From assembly GCF_004005485.1 (NCBI RefSeq), contig NZ_RZUL01000001.1, forward strand, positions 1-64,000: a stretch of DNA of 64,000 bases, given 5' to 3'. This document shows positions 19,759-27,558 of the stretch, piece by piece. Below the pieces are notes generated by a model, which saw only the letters and a list, made by a program, of their open reading frames with translations, was not told where the DNA came from and did not search any database. Positions within the stretch are counted from its first letter, which is position 1, and each line of letters begins with the position of its first letter. A program made the translations under genes and the position numbers. The stretch comes from Sphingobium algorifonticola (GTDB lineage: Bacteria; Pseudomonadota; Alphaproteobacteria; Sphingomonadales; Sphingomonadaceae).

Positions 19759-20683
19759 ACCAAGCTGGCGCGATCGCCTATTCGGCGGCCTCAAGCGTAC
19801 ATCCGATCGCCTGGGCGACAATCTGACCGGCCTGTTCAGCCGCGCGGCGCTGGATGAGCAAACGCTCGATGAAATCGAAGAGGCGCTGATCCTCTCCGAC
19901 CTTGGCCCGGCCATGGCGTCACGCATCCGTGAACGTCTTTCGCAGGGGCGTTTCAACAGGGAACTGACCGAAGATTATCTGCGCGAAATCATTGCCGAGG
20001 AAATCGAGAAAGTGCTGGCACCGGTCGCCCGTCCGCTGGAGATCGAGGCTTTCCCCCGGCCGCAGGTGATCCTGGTTATCGGCGTGAACGGATCGGGCAA
20101 GACAACGACGATCGCGAAACTCGCCAATCTGTTCCTTGAGCAGGACTATGGCGTGATGCTGGCGGCGGGTGACACGTTCCGTGCGGCGGCCATCGGCCAG
20201 TTGCGCGTTTGGGCCGACCGGCTGGGCATTCCGATCGTATCGGGCAAAGAAGGCGGCGACGCGGCCGGTGTCGTGTTCGAGGCCGTGAAACAGGCGACCG
20301 AAACCGGCATCGACGTGCTCATCGTCGACACCGCCGGACGCCTTCAGAACAAGCGCGAATTGATGGATGAACTGGCCAAGATCCGGCGTGTGCTGGGCCG
20401 CATCAATCCGGCTTCCCCGCACGATGTGGTGCTGGTTCTGGATGCCACCACTGGCCAGAATGCGCTTAGCCAGATCGAGGTGTTTCAGGAGGTTGCGGCG
20501 GTCACCGGCCTTGTCATGACAAAGCTGGACGGCACTGCGCGCGGCGGTATGCTGGTCGCGGCGGCGGAGAAATATCGCCTGCCCATCCATGCCATTGGCA
20601 TCGGCGAGAAGATTGAGGATCTGCGCCCCTTCGATCCCGCCGACATGGCGCGCGCGATCGCAGGCACCGCTTATGCGCGGTAG
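19751..20683 (+). CDS. ftsY: Signal recognition particle receptor FtsY
   Basis: The membrane-associated SRP receptor GTPase. The 310-residue protein is nearly only the NG domain, without the long acidic A domain of E. coli. The P-loop is GVNGSGKTTTIAKLAN near residue 113, with AGDTFRAAA, DTAGR and TKLDGTARGG following. The first 20 residues are amphipathic and probably contact lipid. It overlaps the end of mtaB by eight bases, so the pair is translationally coupled. Confidence 0.96.
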   Translation: MTEPSWRDRLFGGLKRTSDRLGDNLTGLFSRAALDEQTLDEIEEALILSDLGPAMASRIRERLSQGRFNRELTEDYLREIIAEEIEKVLAPVARPLEIEAFPRPQVILVIGVNGSGKTTTIAKLANLFLEQDYGVMLAAGDTFRAAAIGQLRVWADRLGIPIVSGKEGGDAAGVVFEAVKQATETGIDVLIVDTAGRLQNKRELMDELAKIRRVLGRINPASPHDVVLVLDATTGQNALSQIEVFQEVAAVTGLVMTKLDGTARGGMLVAAAEKYRLPIHAIGIGEKIEDLRPFDPADMARAIAGTAYAR

Positions 20684-20702
20684 CCAAAGACTCTCACAAA
20701 AT

Positions 20703-20796
20703 CGTCATGCTGAACATGTTTCAGCATCCATTGGTGCGATCTGCGTGTTGGTCACACACAACGAGCAAATGGATCCTGACTTTCGTCAGGATGACG
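20703..20796. repeat. REP-like inverted repeat pair
   Basis: Two arms (20703-20730 and 20770-20796) begin and end with matching CGTCAT and ATCCA segments in opposite orientation. Each contains a small hairpin (CTGA...TCAG). It lies between ftsY and yciB. The frame of yciB stays open through it, which can mislead start prediction. Confidence 0.75.
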
Positions 20797-20811
20797 AAGG
20801 AAAAAATTGCA

Positions 20812-21486
20812 ATGCCCGATAGCGCAGGATCTGTAAGCCCGGCCTCGTCCAAACCGACGCACAACGGCACGCTCAGCCTGCTGCTCGATTTCGGGCCGCT
20901 GCTGGTTTTCTTCCTCGTCTACAAAGGCTTCGGCTGGGTGGTGGGGCCGGGCAGCCCGGTGACCGCCATGACAATCGGCACCGGCGCGTTCATGGTCGCC
21001 ATCGCGATTGCGGTGATCGTCTCGAAAGTGAAACTCGGCAAGGTTTCGCCGATGCTGTGGCTGTCGGCGATCCTCGTCCTCTTTTTCGGATCGCTGACCA
21101 TCTATTTCCAGGACCAGAGCTTCATCCAGATCAAGCCGACGATCATCTATACCTTTTTCGCGCTGATGCTGTTCGCGGGTCTCGCCCGAGGCAAGCCGCT
21201 GCTCAAATATCTGTTGCAGGCGGCCTATGATGGCCTGTCGGAGGAAGGTTGGCGCAAGCTGTCGCGCAACTGGGCGTTTTTCTTCCTGTTCATGGCGCTG
21301 CTGAACGAGGCACTACGTGCCTTTCTGACGTTCGACACCTGGCTGGCCGTGAAAGTCTGGGGCGTGACGTTGATTTCGTTCGTGTTCGCCGCCGCCAACA
21401 TCCCCATGCTGATGCGCCACGGCCTGTCGGTCGGCGAGAAGATCGACAGCGAAGAGATCGGCGAAACGACACCGCCGCAGGGCTGA
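20812..21486 (+). CDS. yciB: Septation protein A family (YciB/IspZ)
   Basis: A 224-residue inner-membrane protein with about five helices. The family stretch LLLDFGPLLVFFLVYKGFGW opens the conserved region, and RKLSRNWAFFFLFMALLNE lies near residue 147. Members act in cell envelope shape and septation, but the mechanism is unresolved. The ATG at 20812 (MPDSAG) is preferred. An open frame reaches back to 20707 only because it reads through a palindromic repeat. It follows ftsY on the same strand. Confidence 0.88.
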   Translation: MPDSAGSVSPASSKPTHNGTLSLLLDFGPLLVFFLVYKGFGWVVGPGSPVTAMTIGTGAFMVAIAIAVIVSKVKLGKVSPMLWLSAILVLFFGSLTIYFQDQSFIQIKPTIIYTFFALMLFAGLARGKPLLKYLLQAAYDGLSEEGWRKLSRNWAFFFLFMALLNEALRAFLTFDTWLAVKVWGVTLISFVFAAANIPMLMRHGLSVGEKIDSEEIGETTPPQG

Positions 21487-21501
21487 GCGCCGGTTTAGGC
21501 G

Positions 21502-21945
21502 TCAGGCCGATGTGCGCGATGGCAGCACCCTTGAACGCCTATGCCAGTCCGGCGGTGCGAGGGGATAGAGCAGCACGTTTTCCTGTTCGACGCGTCGACC
21601 CAGCGCCGCCAGTATGGCGCGCGTCTCGACGCAGAAGCGCGGCCACTGCGCGGCAATCTCCGGGTCGGTCCACGCTGCCATATAGCGCGTGAACGCAGCA
21701 GAAAGTGTACCCATTTCGGACTGAAAACGGCTGGCAGTCGCGCGCGCCGCGGCATTGCCACGCGCGAGCATCGCCGGGTAGAAATGATCGTCCTCGATCG
21801 CGAGATGTGCGAGCAGAAGACGCGCCAGCCGCCACCGAAGGGCGCTCACGCTGCGTGGCTGTGTGTCGTCCGCAACGGCTTCGGCCAGTTGCTCGGCAAT
21901 CGCGATGACATCGGCATGTTGCCGCCGCAGTTCGTCGATATCCAC
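21502..21945 (-). CDS. Hemerythrin-like domain protein
   Basis: A 147-residue, mostly helical protein. Histidines at residue 10 (RRQHADVI), LLAHLAIEDDHFYP near residues 46-58 and a late VEQENVLLYP fit a hemerythrin HHE-type four-helix bundle that binds a di-iron centre. In this family the last iron ligand is sometimes replaced, and here a Glu takes that place. A role in oxygen, NO or iron sensing is possible but not shown. It is convergent with yciB, only 15 bases apart. Confidence 0.7.
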   Translation of the reverse strand: MDIDELRRQHADVIAIAEQLAEAVADDTQPRSVSALRWRLARLLLAHLAIEDDHFYPAMLARGNAAARATASRFQSEMGTLSAAFTRYMAAWTDPEIAAQWPRFCVETRAILAALGRRVEQENVLLYPLAPPDWHRRSRVLPSRTSA

Positions 21946-22018
21946 CCCCAGCGCCTTTCTGCTAAGGTTCCGCTCCTGAATTAGTCGAACTCGGAGCTTA
22001 GGCGCGCGCGCCCTTAGA

Positions 22019-22059
22019 AAAGCTTAAGGGCGCCGCCGGATTGGACCGGAAGCGCCCTT
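22019..22059 (-). terminator. Terminator after sodB
   Basis: On the minus strand AAGGGCGC...GCGCCCTT encloses a CCGG-TCCAAT-CCGG inner stem and is followed by AAGCTTTTC. A second overlapping inverted repeat, GCGCCCTTA/TTAAGGGCGC, lies at 22008-22033. Confidence 0.65.
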
Positions 22060-22087
22060 CTGCATGTCAGGCCGACAAAGCGGCGTG

Positions 22088-22699
22088 TCAGCCCTGCTGG
22101 TCTGCCCGCTCGATGCCCTTGCCATCCAGATTCTGGGCCACGAAATCCCAGTTCACGGCATTTTTCAGAATGGCTTCGGCGTAATTGGGCCGCGCGTTGC
22201 GATAATCGATGTAATAGGCATGCTCCCACACATCGAGAATGAAGAGCGGCGTCGCGCCATGGGCGACCGGCGTGTCGGCATCATGATAGGATGTGACTTC
22301 GAGCTTGCCGTCCTTCAGGTTTAGCGCCGCCCAGCCGCTGGCGAAATGGCCGACCGCTTCAGCCTTCAGCTTGTCGAGCAGCGCATCGACCGAACCGAAG
22401 CCTTCGGTGATGAGGTCGAGCAGTTCGCCCTTCGGTTCGGTCTTTTCCGGGCTGAGGCCCAGCCAGTAGAAGCTGTGGTTCCAGATCTGGCCGACCTGAT
22501 TGAACAGACCGCCCTTCGATGTCTTGATCAGTTCCACGAGCGACTTGCCCTGCAAGGCAGGATCGGCGGCGACCAGCTCGTTCGCCTTCACGACATAGGC
22601 ATTGTGATGCTTGCCGTGATGATAATCGAACGTTTCGCTGGAAATCAGATCGCCAAAGGCATCCTTGGCGTAGGGCAGTTCGGGAAGGACGAAAGCCAT
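22088..22699 (-). CDS. sodB: Superoxide dismutase, Fe/Mn type
   Basis: Dismutates superoxide in the cytoplasm. The 203-residue protein starts FVLPELPYAKDAF. The metal ligands are His27 (FDYHHGKHH), the His in IWNHSFYW, and Asp and His in DVWEHAYYIDY. The GGLFNQVGQIWNHSFYW and WAALNL regions are closer to the iron-dependent branch. The motif is complete. It lies between the hemerythrin-like gene and pspF, each with its own terminator-like hairpin. Confidence 0.95.
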   Translation of the reverse strand: MAFVLPELPYAKDAFGDLISSETFDYHHGKHHNAYVVKANELVAADPALQGKSLVELIKTSKGGLFNQVGQIWNHSFYWLGLSPEKTEPKGELLDLITEGFGSVDALLDKLKAEAVGHFASGWAALNLKDGKLEVTSYHDADTPVAHGATPLFILDVWEHAYYIDYRNARPNYAEAILKNAVNWDFVAQNLDGKGIERADQQG

Positions 22700-22842
22700 G
22701 GTTCACTCTCCTCATGTGAAGCGGCGGTACGGGACAGGGACAGAACGGCCGCGCCCGCAATAAGCTCCCGTGCTCTAGGGTCAAAAACCCGGGCTTGGAA
22801 GCGGGAATGTTCGATCAAAGCCGATCGAAAATCTTTGTCGCC

Positions 22843-22867
22843 CCGCGCCGACGATACATCGGCGCGG
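22843..22867 (-). terminator. Hairpin after pspF
   Basis: A perfect nine-base stem CCGCGCCGA/TCGGCGCGG with a seven-base loop lies just after the pspF stop. On the minus strand it is followed by a mixed T-rich stretch (ACAAAGATTTTC) rather than a clean T-run. Confidence 0.55.
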
Positions 22868-22873
22868 CGAAGA

Positions 22874-23935
<1,062 letters not shown>

Positions 23936-23944
23936 GGCCAAACT

Positions 23945-24028
23945 ATGGCGAAAAACCCCAACATTTCGCAAGTGAAATACGCCAACTTTCCCAACGCTGT
24001 CTTAAAAAATGGCGAAAAACCGCCATTT
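23945..24028 (+). promoter_or_regulatory. Candidate PspF upstream activating sites
   Basis: Two features fit enhancer sites. At 23945-23984 TGGCG...CGCCA flanks an inner ATTTC-GCAAGT-GAAAT palindrome, about 80-120 bases before the expected transcript start. At 24007-24028 AAATGGCG-AAAAAC-CGCCATTT is a perfect palindrome. ATGGCGAAAAACC occurs in both, at 23945 and 24009. Confidence 0.55.
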
Positions 24029-24036
24029 CCGAAAAC

Positions 24037-24052
24037 TGGCACGACCCCTGCA
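24037..24052 (+). promoter_or_regulatory. Sigma54 promoter of the psp operon
   Basis: TGGCACGACCCCTGCA matches the sigma54 -24/-12 consensus, with the GG and GC elements correctly spaced. It points toward the psp genes, lies 72 bases before the first start codon, and faces a PspF-type activator. Confidence 0.85.
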
Positions 24053-24123
24053 GAGTTACTGGCAACCCCGCCAGACACGAACCGGCGGACCCACATGAAG
24101 GCCATAATCCAGGGAGATTTCGA

Positions 24124-24297
24124 ATGTTCACTGTCAAGCAAATTAGCCAGCATCTGTCCGTCGCGATCTGCGCGGTGCTGTTCGGGTCCACCATGGTGCT
24201 GAGCGCCGTAGGCCCGGCCCGTGCAAACGAAACCGGCACTGCGCCGCACAGCCTGGCGTCCGAAGCAACCCCCGGAGCCGTCCGCTATCTGGCGTAA
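24124..24297 (+). CDS. Small exported protein, first gene of psp operon
   Basis: A 57-residue protein too short for many gene callers. AGGGAG lies seven bases before the ATG. An N-terminal signal peptide is clear: basic start (MFTVKQ), hydrophobic core (VAICAVLFG, MVLSAVG) and ARA just before NETG. The mature part would be only about 22 residues, ending AVRYLA. It is the first reading frame after the sigma54 promoter, 85 bases before pspA, so it should be strongly induced with the operon. I know no family for it. It could be a periplasmic stress peptide. Confidence 0.7.
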   Translation: MFTVKQISQHLSVAICAVLFGSTMVLSAVGPARANETGTAPHSLASEATPGAVRYLA

Positions 24298-24311
24298 ACG
24301 GCTCCAGACCC

Positions 24312-24350
24312 TGCCGGGGCGGGCATCAGCCCCCCTCACCCGCCCCGGCA
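24312..24350 (+). other. Strong RNA hairpin between small ORF and pspA
   Basis: A perfect 12-base stem, TGCCGGGGCGGG pairing with CCCGCCCCGGCA, encloses a 15-base loop. There is no T-run after it, so it is more likely a transcript-processing or stability element, or a partial attenuator, than a full terminator. Confidence 0.6.
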
Positions 24351-24382
24351 CCCTCTCAAGACCAGCCACCAGGAGTAACGAA

Positions 24383-25054
24383 ATGGGTATTTTTTCCCGA
24401 ACCCGCGACATCATCGCCGCCAACGTCACCGACTTGCTCGACAAGGCCGAAGACCCCGCAAAGATGATCCGGATGATCATCATGGAAATGCAGGAAACGC
24501 TGGTCGAAGTCCGCGCCTCCGCCGCGCGCACCATTGCCGATCAGAAGGAAATGCGCCGCCACATCAGCAAGCTGGAAGCGTTGCAGGAAAGCTGGACCGA
24601 AAAGGCGCAGCTCGCGCTGTCGAAAGGTCGTGAGGATCTGGCCAAGGCCGCGCTGGTCGAAAAGCAGAAAGCCGCCGACATGGCCGGGCAACTCACGTCC
24701 GAAATCACCGTGCTCGACGATGCGCTGAAGGCGTCGGAAGAAGATATCGCCAAGCTGCAAGCCAAGCTGCGCGAGGCGCGCGCCCGCCAGAACAGCCTCG
24801 TCACCCGCATGGAAAGCGCGGAAAACCGGCTGAAGGTGCGCGAAATGTATGCCGGTGAAAAGGTGCAGGATGCCTTTGCCCGCTTCGACATCCTGGAACA
24901 GCGCGTCGATTTCGCCGAAGGGCGCGCCGATGCGATGAACCTGGGCGGCACCCCGCCGAGCCTGGAAGAGGAAATCGCCGCGCTCAAGGCCAACGACAAG
25001 GTCGAGGCGGAACTGGCGGCGATGAAGGCTGCGCAGCAGCAGAAGGAAGGCTGA
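24383..25054 (+). CDS. pspA: Phage shock protein A
   Basis: A peripheral membrane ESCRT-III-like protein that coats stressed inner membrane and inhibits PspF. The 223-residue protein begins MGIFSRTRDIIAANVTDLLDKAEDP, the standard PspA N-terminal helix. Long coiled coils follow, with AGEKVQDAFARFDILEQRVD near residue 155. AGGAG precedes the ATG. The frame upstream of this start overlaps the signal-peptide ORF and is not coding. pspB follows after four bases. Confidence 0.95.
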   Translation: MGIFSRTRDIIAANVTDLLDKAEDPAKMIRMIIMEMQETLVEVRASAARTIADQKEMRRHISKLEALQESWTEKAQLALSKGREDLAKAALVEKQKAADMAGQLTSEITVLDDALKASEEDIAKLQAKLREARARQNSLVTRMESAENRLKVREMYAGEKVQDAFARFDILEQRVDFAEGRADAMNLGGTPPSLEEEIAALKANDKVEAELAAMKAAQQQKEG

Positions 25055-25058
25055 TCCG

Positions 25059-25328
25059 ATGGAAGACATTCTCGTCCCCATCGTGGTGGTCGGAATCCTC
25101 TTCCTCGGGCTGCCGTGGGTGATCTTCCACTACATTACGAAGTGGAAGACATCCGCGACGCTCACCAACGAGGATGAGGCAATGCTGGACCAGATGCACG
25201 AAACCGCCCGTCGGCTCGACGAACGGCTTGCGACCATCGAACGGATCATCGCCGCAGACAATCCCGATTTCCGTCCGGCCCGCTCCGCGACCGCCGACGA
25301 CGACTACAGCTTCGACCGGAGGAACTGA
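25059..25328 (+). CDS. pspB: Phage shock protein B
   Basis: An 89-residue inner-membrane protein with one N-terminal helix (about residues 5-27) and a cytoplasmic coiled coil. The RRLDERLATIERIIAADNP stretch near residue 51 is the PspB core. With PspC it senses envelope stress and draws PspA away from PspF. The tail (residues 70-89) is acidic and disordered. It sits one base from pspC. Confidence 0.9.
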   Translation: MEDILVPIVVVGILFLGLPWVIFHYITKWKTSATLTNEDEAMLDQMHETARRLDERLATIERIIAADNPDFRPARSATADDDYSFDRRN

Positions 25329-25329
25329 C

Positions 25330-25710
25330 ATGACTGCCCGCCGCACCAAGTTTTACCTCGACAAGCAGAACGCCAAATGGAGCGGCGTCTGCGCGGGGAT
25401 CGCCGACTATACCGGCATCGACGTTATCTGGGTTCGCATCGGGGCCGTGCTCGTCACGCTGATGGGTGCCTTCCCCTGGACGCTGATCGCCTATGGCGTC
25501 GCCGTCTGGCTGGCCGATACCAAGCCGCACGGCCTGTATCAGGACAAGGAAGACGCCAAGTTCTGGCAGGGCGTACGCAGCAATCCGGCGCGCAGCACCC
25601 GCGACGTCCGATCCAAGTTCCGCGACATCGATCGCCGTCTGGCCGACATCGAAGTCTATTACACCAGCCGCAACCAGCGCCTTTCGGACGAGATCGAAAG
25701 CCTGCGCTGA
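25330..25710 (+). CDS. pspC: Phage shock protein C
   Basis: A 126-residue protein with the PspC domain: FYLDKQNAKWSGVCAGIADY, then a hydrophobic region to about residue 60. A cytoplasmic C-terminal helix ends RLSDEIESLR. That tail closely resembles the tails of three small proteins encoded downstream, which suggests a shared partner surface. AGGAACTGAC before the ATG supports the start. It is the integral-membrane sensor that works with PspB. Confidence 0.92.
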   Translation: MTARRTKFYLDKQNAKWSGVCAGIADYTGIDVIWVRIGAVLVTLMGAFPWTLIAYGVAVWLADTKPHGLYQDKEDAKFWQGVRSNPARSTRDVRSKFRDIDRRLADIEVYYTSRNQRLSDEIESLR

Positions 25711-25738
25711 GCCGGGGCACTAACGGGGAATACGTATC

Positions 25739-26029
25739 ATGCAATTTTCTTGGTATTTAGCTGCACTCCTCATGTGTATCGTGATCGGCGTTAGCAGCCT
25801 GCTCAGCACATGGATCCGCGTAAAGCATGGCTACCCGATCGAGAATGATGACGGAGAAACCGTTTATCGAACCGATCCCGACGCTGATCGAAAAATCGCG
25901 TTGCTGACCGGCGAAAATGAAAAGCTGCATGGTCGCATCGGCCGCCTCGAGGAACGCATCGCCGTGCTGGAACGGATCGCCACCGATCCCGCCGCCCGCA
26001 CCGCTCGCGAAATCGAAGAACTGCGCTGA
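25739..26029 (+). CDS. Psp-associated membrane coiled-coil protein 1
   Basis: A 96-residue protein with one helix at about residues 4-24, a STWIRVKHGYPI segment just inside the membrane, and a C-terminal coiled coil (RLEERIAVLERI) ending TAREIEELR. It lies 28 bases after pspC, in the same direction. It is a clear paralogue of the next gene and shares the ERI core with PspB. The first codons are lower in G+C than the surroundings. No family name is assigned; a role as an extra adaptor in envelope stress is inferred from position and layout. Confidence 0.75.
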   Translation: MQFSWYLAALLMCIVIGVSSLLSTWIRVKHGYPIENDDGETVYRTDPDADRKIALLTGENEKLHGRIGRLEERIAVLERIATDPAARTAREIEELR

Positions 26030-26052
26030 CAGCGACGCAAGGGAGAAAGACG

Positions 26053-26364
26053 ATGTTTCCATTTGAAGCCTTTGCCCCCGCGGCGCTGATCGTCGGGACA
26101 CTCGGCATGGTCGGCTGGGTCATCACCACCTGGCTACGCGTCCGCCACGGCTATCCGCTCGACGGGGCCTGGGGGCAGGCCGTCTACCCGAAATCGAGCG
26201 ACGAATCGATGGAGCGGATCAAGCTGCTGAGCCAGGAAAACGCCCAACTTCGTGCCGAACTCGGCTCGATCAAGGATCGCCTCGCGGTGGTGGAACGGAT
26301 CGTCACGGACGGTGCGCACAGCCTGACCCGCGAAATCGAACAACTGCGCGGCCCGGCCAACTGA
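26053..26364 (+). CDS. Psp-associated membrane coiled-coil protein 2
   Basis: A 103-residue paralogue of the preceding protein. One helix covers about residues 8-26, TTWLRVRHGYPL follows, and then comes a coiled coil (IKDRLAVVERIVTD) ending LTREIEQLRGP. The TW-[IL]-RV-[KR]-HGYP and REIE-x-LR blocks are shared with the first paralogue. GGGAGAAAGACG lies before the ATG. Spacing of 23 bases indicates the same transcript. Confidence 0.75.
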   Translation: MFPFEAFAPAALIVGTLGMVGWVITTWLRVRHGYPLDGAWGQAVYPKSSDESMERIKLLSQENAQLRAELGSIKDRLAVVERIVTDGAHSLTREIEQLRGPAN

Positions 26365-26388
26365 GCCGCTGCCTGCCATGCAAGGATA

Positions 26389-26646
26389 ATGGATATGGTC
26401 GCAACATGGATATGGGTTCTGATCCCGCTCGCCGCGATCGGCGTAAAGGGTTTCAAGAGCTGGCTGGATCTCAAGGAACGGCAGCTTGCAATGCAGAGCC
26501 ACGAAACAGCGGAAAAGACCGCCCAATATGCAGCCCAGACCGAACGGCTGGAACAGCGGGTGCGTGTGCTGGAACGGATCATCACCGACAAGGGCGTCGA
26601 CCTGTCCGACGAAATCGAAAAACTGCGCGATACGCCGCTGAACTGA
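26389..26646 (+). CDS. Psp-associated membrane coiled-coil protein 3
   Basis: An 85-residue protein with one helix near residues 4-20, a KSWLDLKERQ juxtamembrane segment and a coiled coil (RLEQRVRVLERIITD). The tail, LSDEIEKLR, is nearly the same as that of PspC. It differs from the first two paralogues in lacking HGYP. The first ATG follows CAAGGATA. A second ATG two codons later is possible. It sits 24 bases after the previous gene. Confidence 0.72.
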   Translation: MDMVATWIWVLIPLAAIGVKGFKSWLDLKERQLAMQSHETAEKTAQYAAQTERLEQRVRVLERIITDKGVDLSDEIEKLRDTPLN

Positions 26647-26718
26647 GTGTCGCGCACACATTCAGCGCCGGTTTGCCCCTGCACATTGGCGGACCGGCAA
26701 GACAAAGGGAAAAGCATC

Positions 26719-26952
26719 ATGCAGGACCCCGTTTTCTACCTGACGATGGCCATGGCGGGCTTGTCCGCGATCGCGATCGTCGCCGTCACCGCATTGCGCG
26801 GATGGAATGGCTGGCTCGACCTCAAACGCGCCGAACTGATGCGTCAAGGCAGCGACGCCGGCGCGCCTTCGGTGAGTAACCGCATCGAAGTTGCCGACCT
26901 GAAGGAACGCATCCGCAAGCTGGAAGCGATCGCCGCCGGGGTGGATCTGTAG
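26719..26952 (+). CDS. Psp-associated membrane coiled-coil protein 4
   Basis: A 77-residue protein with one N-terminal helix (about residues 5-24), then GWNGWLDLKRAE, which shares WLDLK with the previous paralogue, and a short coiled coil (LKERIRKLEAIAAG). It lacks the EIE-x-LR tail, so it is the most divergent member. The start is the ATG after AAAGGGAAAAGC. It is the last small gene before sufE, which follows 63 bases later with its own start region. Confidence 0.7.
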   Translation: MQDPVFYLTMAMAGLSAIAIVAVTALRGWNGWLDLKRAELMRQGSDAGAPSVSNRIEVADLKERIRKLEAIAAGVDL

Positions 26953-27015
26953 CGGCCGCCGCCCCTTCCCGCGCGGCGGCTTTCCTCCTGACGATTTATC
27001 CCTATATCGGGGCGC

Positions 27016-27438
27016 ATGACACAAACGCTCCCGCCGCTTGCCGACCTCCAGGATGAATATGCGTTTCTCGATGCGGACGATCGCTATCGCCTGCTCATCG
27101 ACCTTGGCAAGCAGCTCGAACCGATGCCCGATCCGCTCAAGACGGACGCGACGCTGGTGCGGGGCTGTTCCGCAGCCGTGTGGGTCTATCCGCTACGCCA
27201 GGATGACGGGACGCTGCACTTTCTGGCGGACAGCAATGCCGCAATCACCAAGGGGATCATCGCATTGGTGCTGACCACGGTGCAGGATCGCCCGGCCGCC
27301 GAGATTGCCCAGACCGACATCGCCCACGCACTTGCCCCTTTTGACCTGCGCAATCAGCTCAGCTCCAACCGGACGCAGGGCATTCCCAACATGATCGCCC
27401 TCATCCACGATACTGCGGCGCGTTATGCCGAGGCATAG
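27016..27438 (+). CDS. sufE: SufE family sulfur acceptor
   Basis: Accepts sulfur from the SufS cysteine desulfurase for Fe-S cluster assembly. The 140-residue protein has the acceptor Cys51 in LVRGCSAAVW and the helical KGIIALVLT region of the family. No suf operon genes are adjacent, so this is a stand-alone copy. A role in iron-sulfur repair is typical. The ATG gives MTQTLPP, in a frame that is short but complete for the family. Confidence 0.9.
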   Translation: MTQTLPPLADLQDEYAFLDADDRYRLLIDLGKQLEPMPDPLKTDATLVRGCSAAVWVYPLRQDDGTLHFLADSNAAITKGIIALVLTTVQDRPAAEIAQTDIAHALAPFDLRNQLSSNRTQGIPNMIALIHDTAARYAEA

Positions 27439-27558
27439 CAGACGATAGCGGCCATTTCTGCGTTTCGCCGACCATATGGGGCTTGCGCCTGCGCGTCGCC
27501 CATGTGATCCTTTGCCCCAAGGCCTCGACAAGAAGGCTGTGTGGATGAGGATGTGCCG

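Noticed and set aside
26053..26364. The small genes after pspC as simple shadows
   Set aside because: They have ribosome binding sites, membrane helices and shared motifs, and code on the psp strand, so they are kept as real genes.
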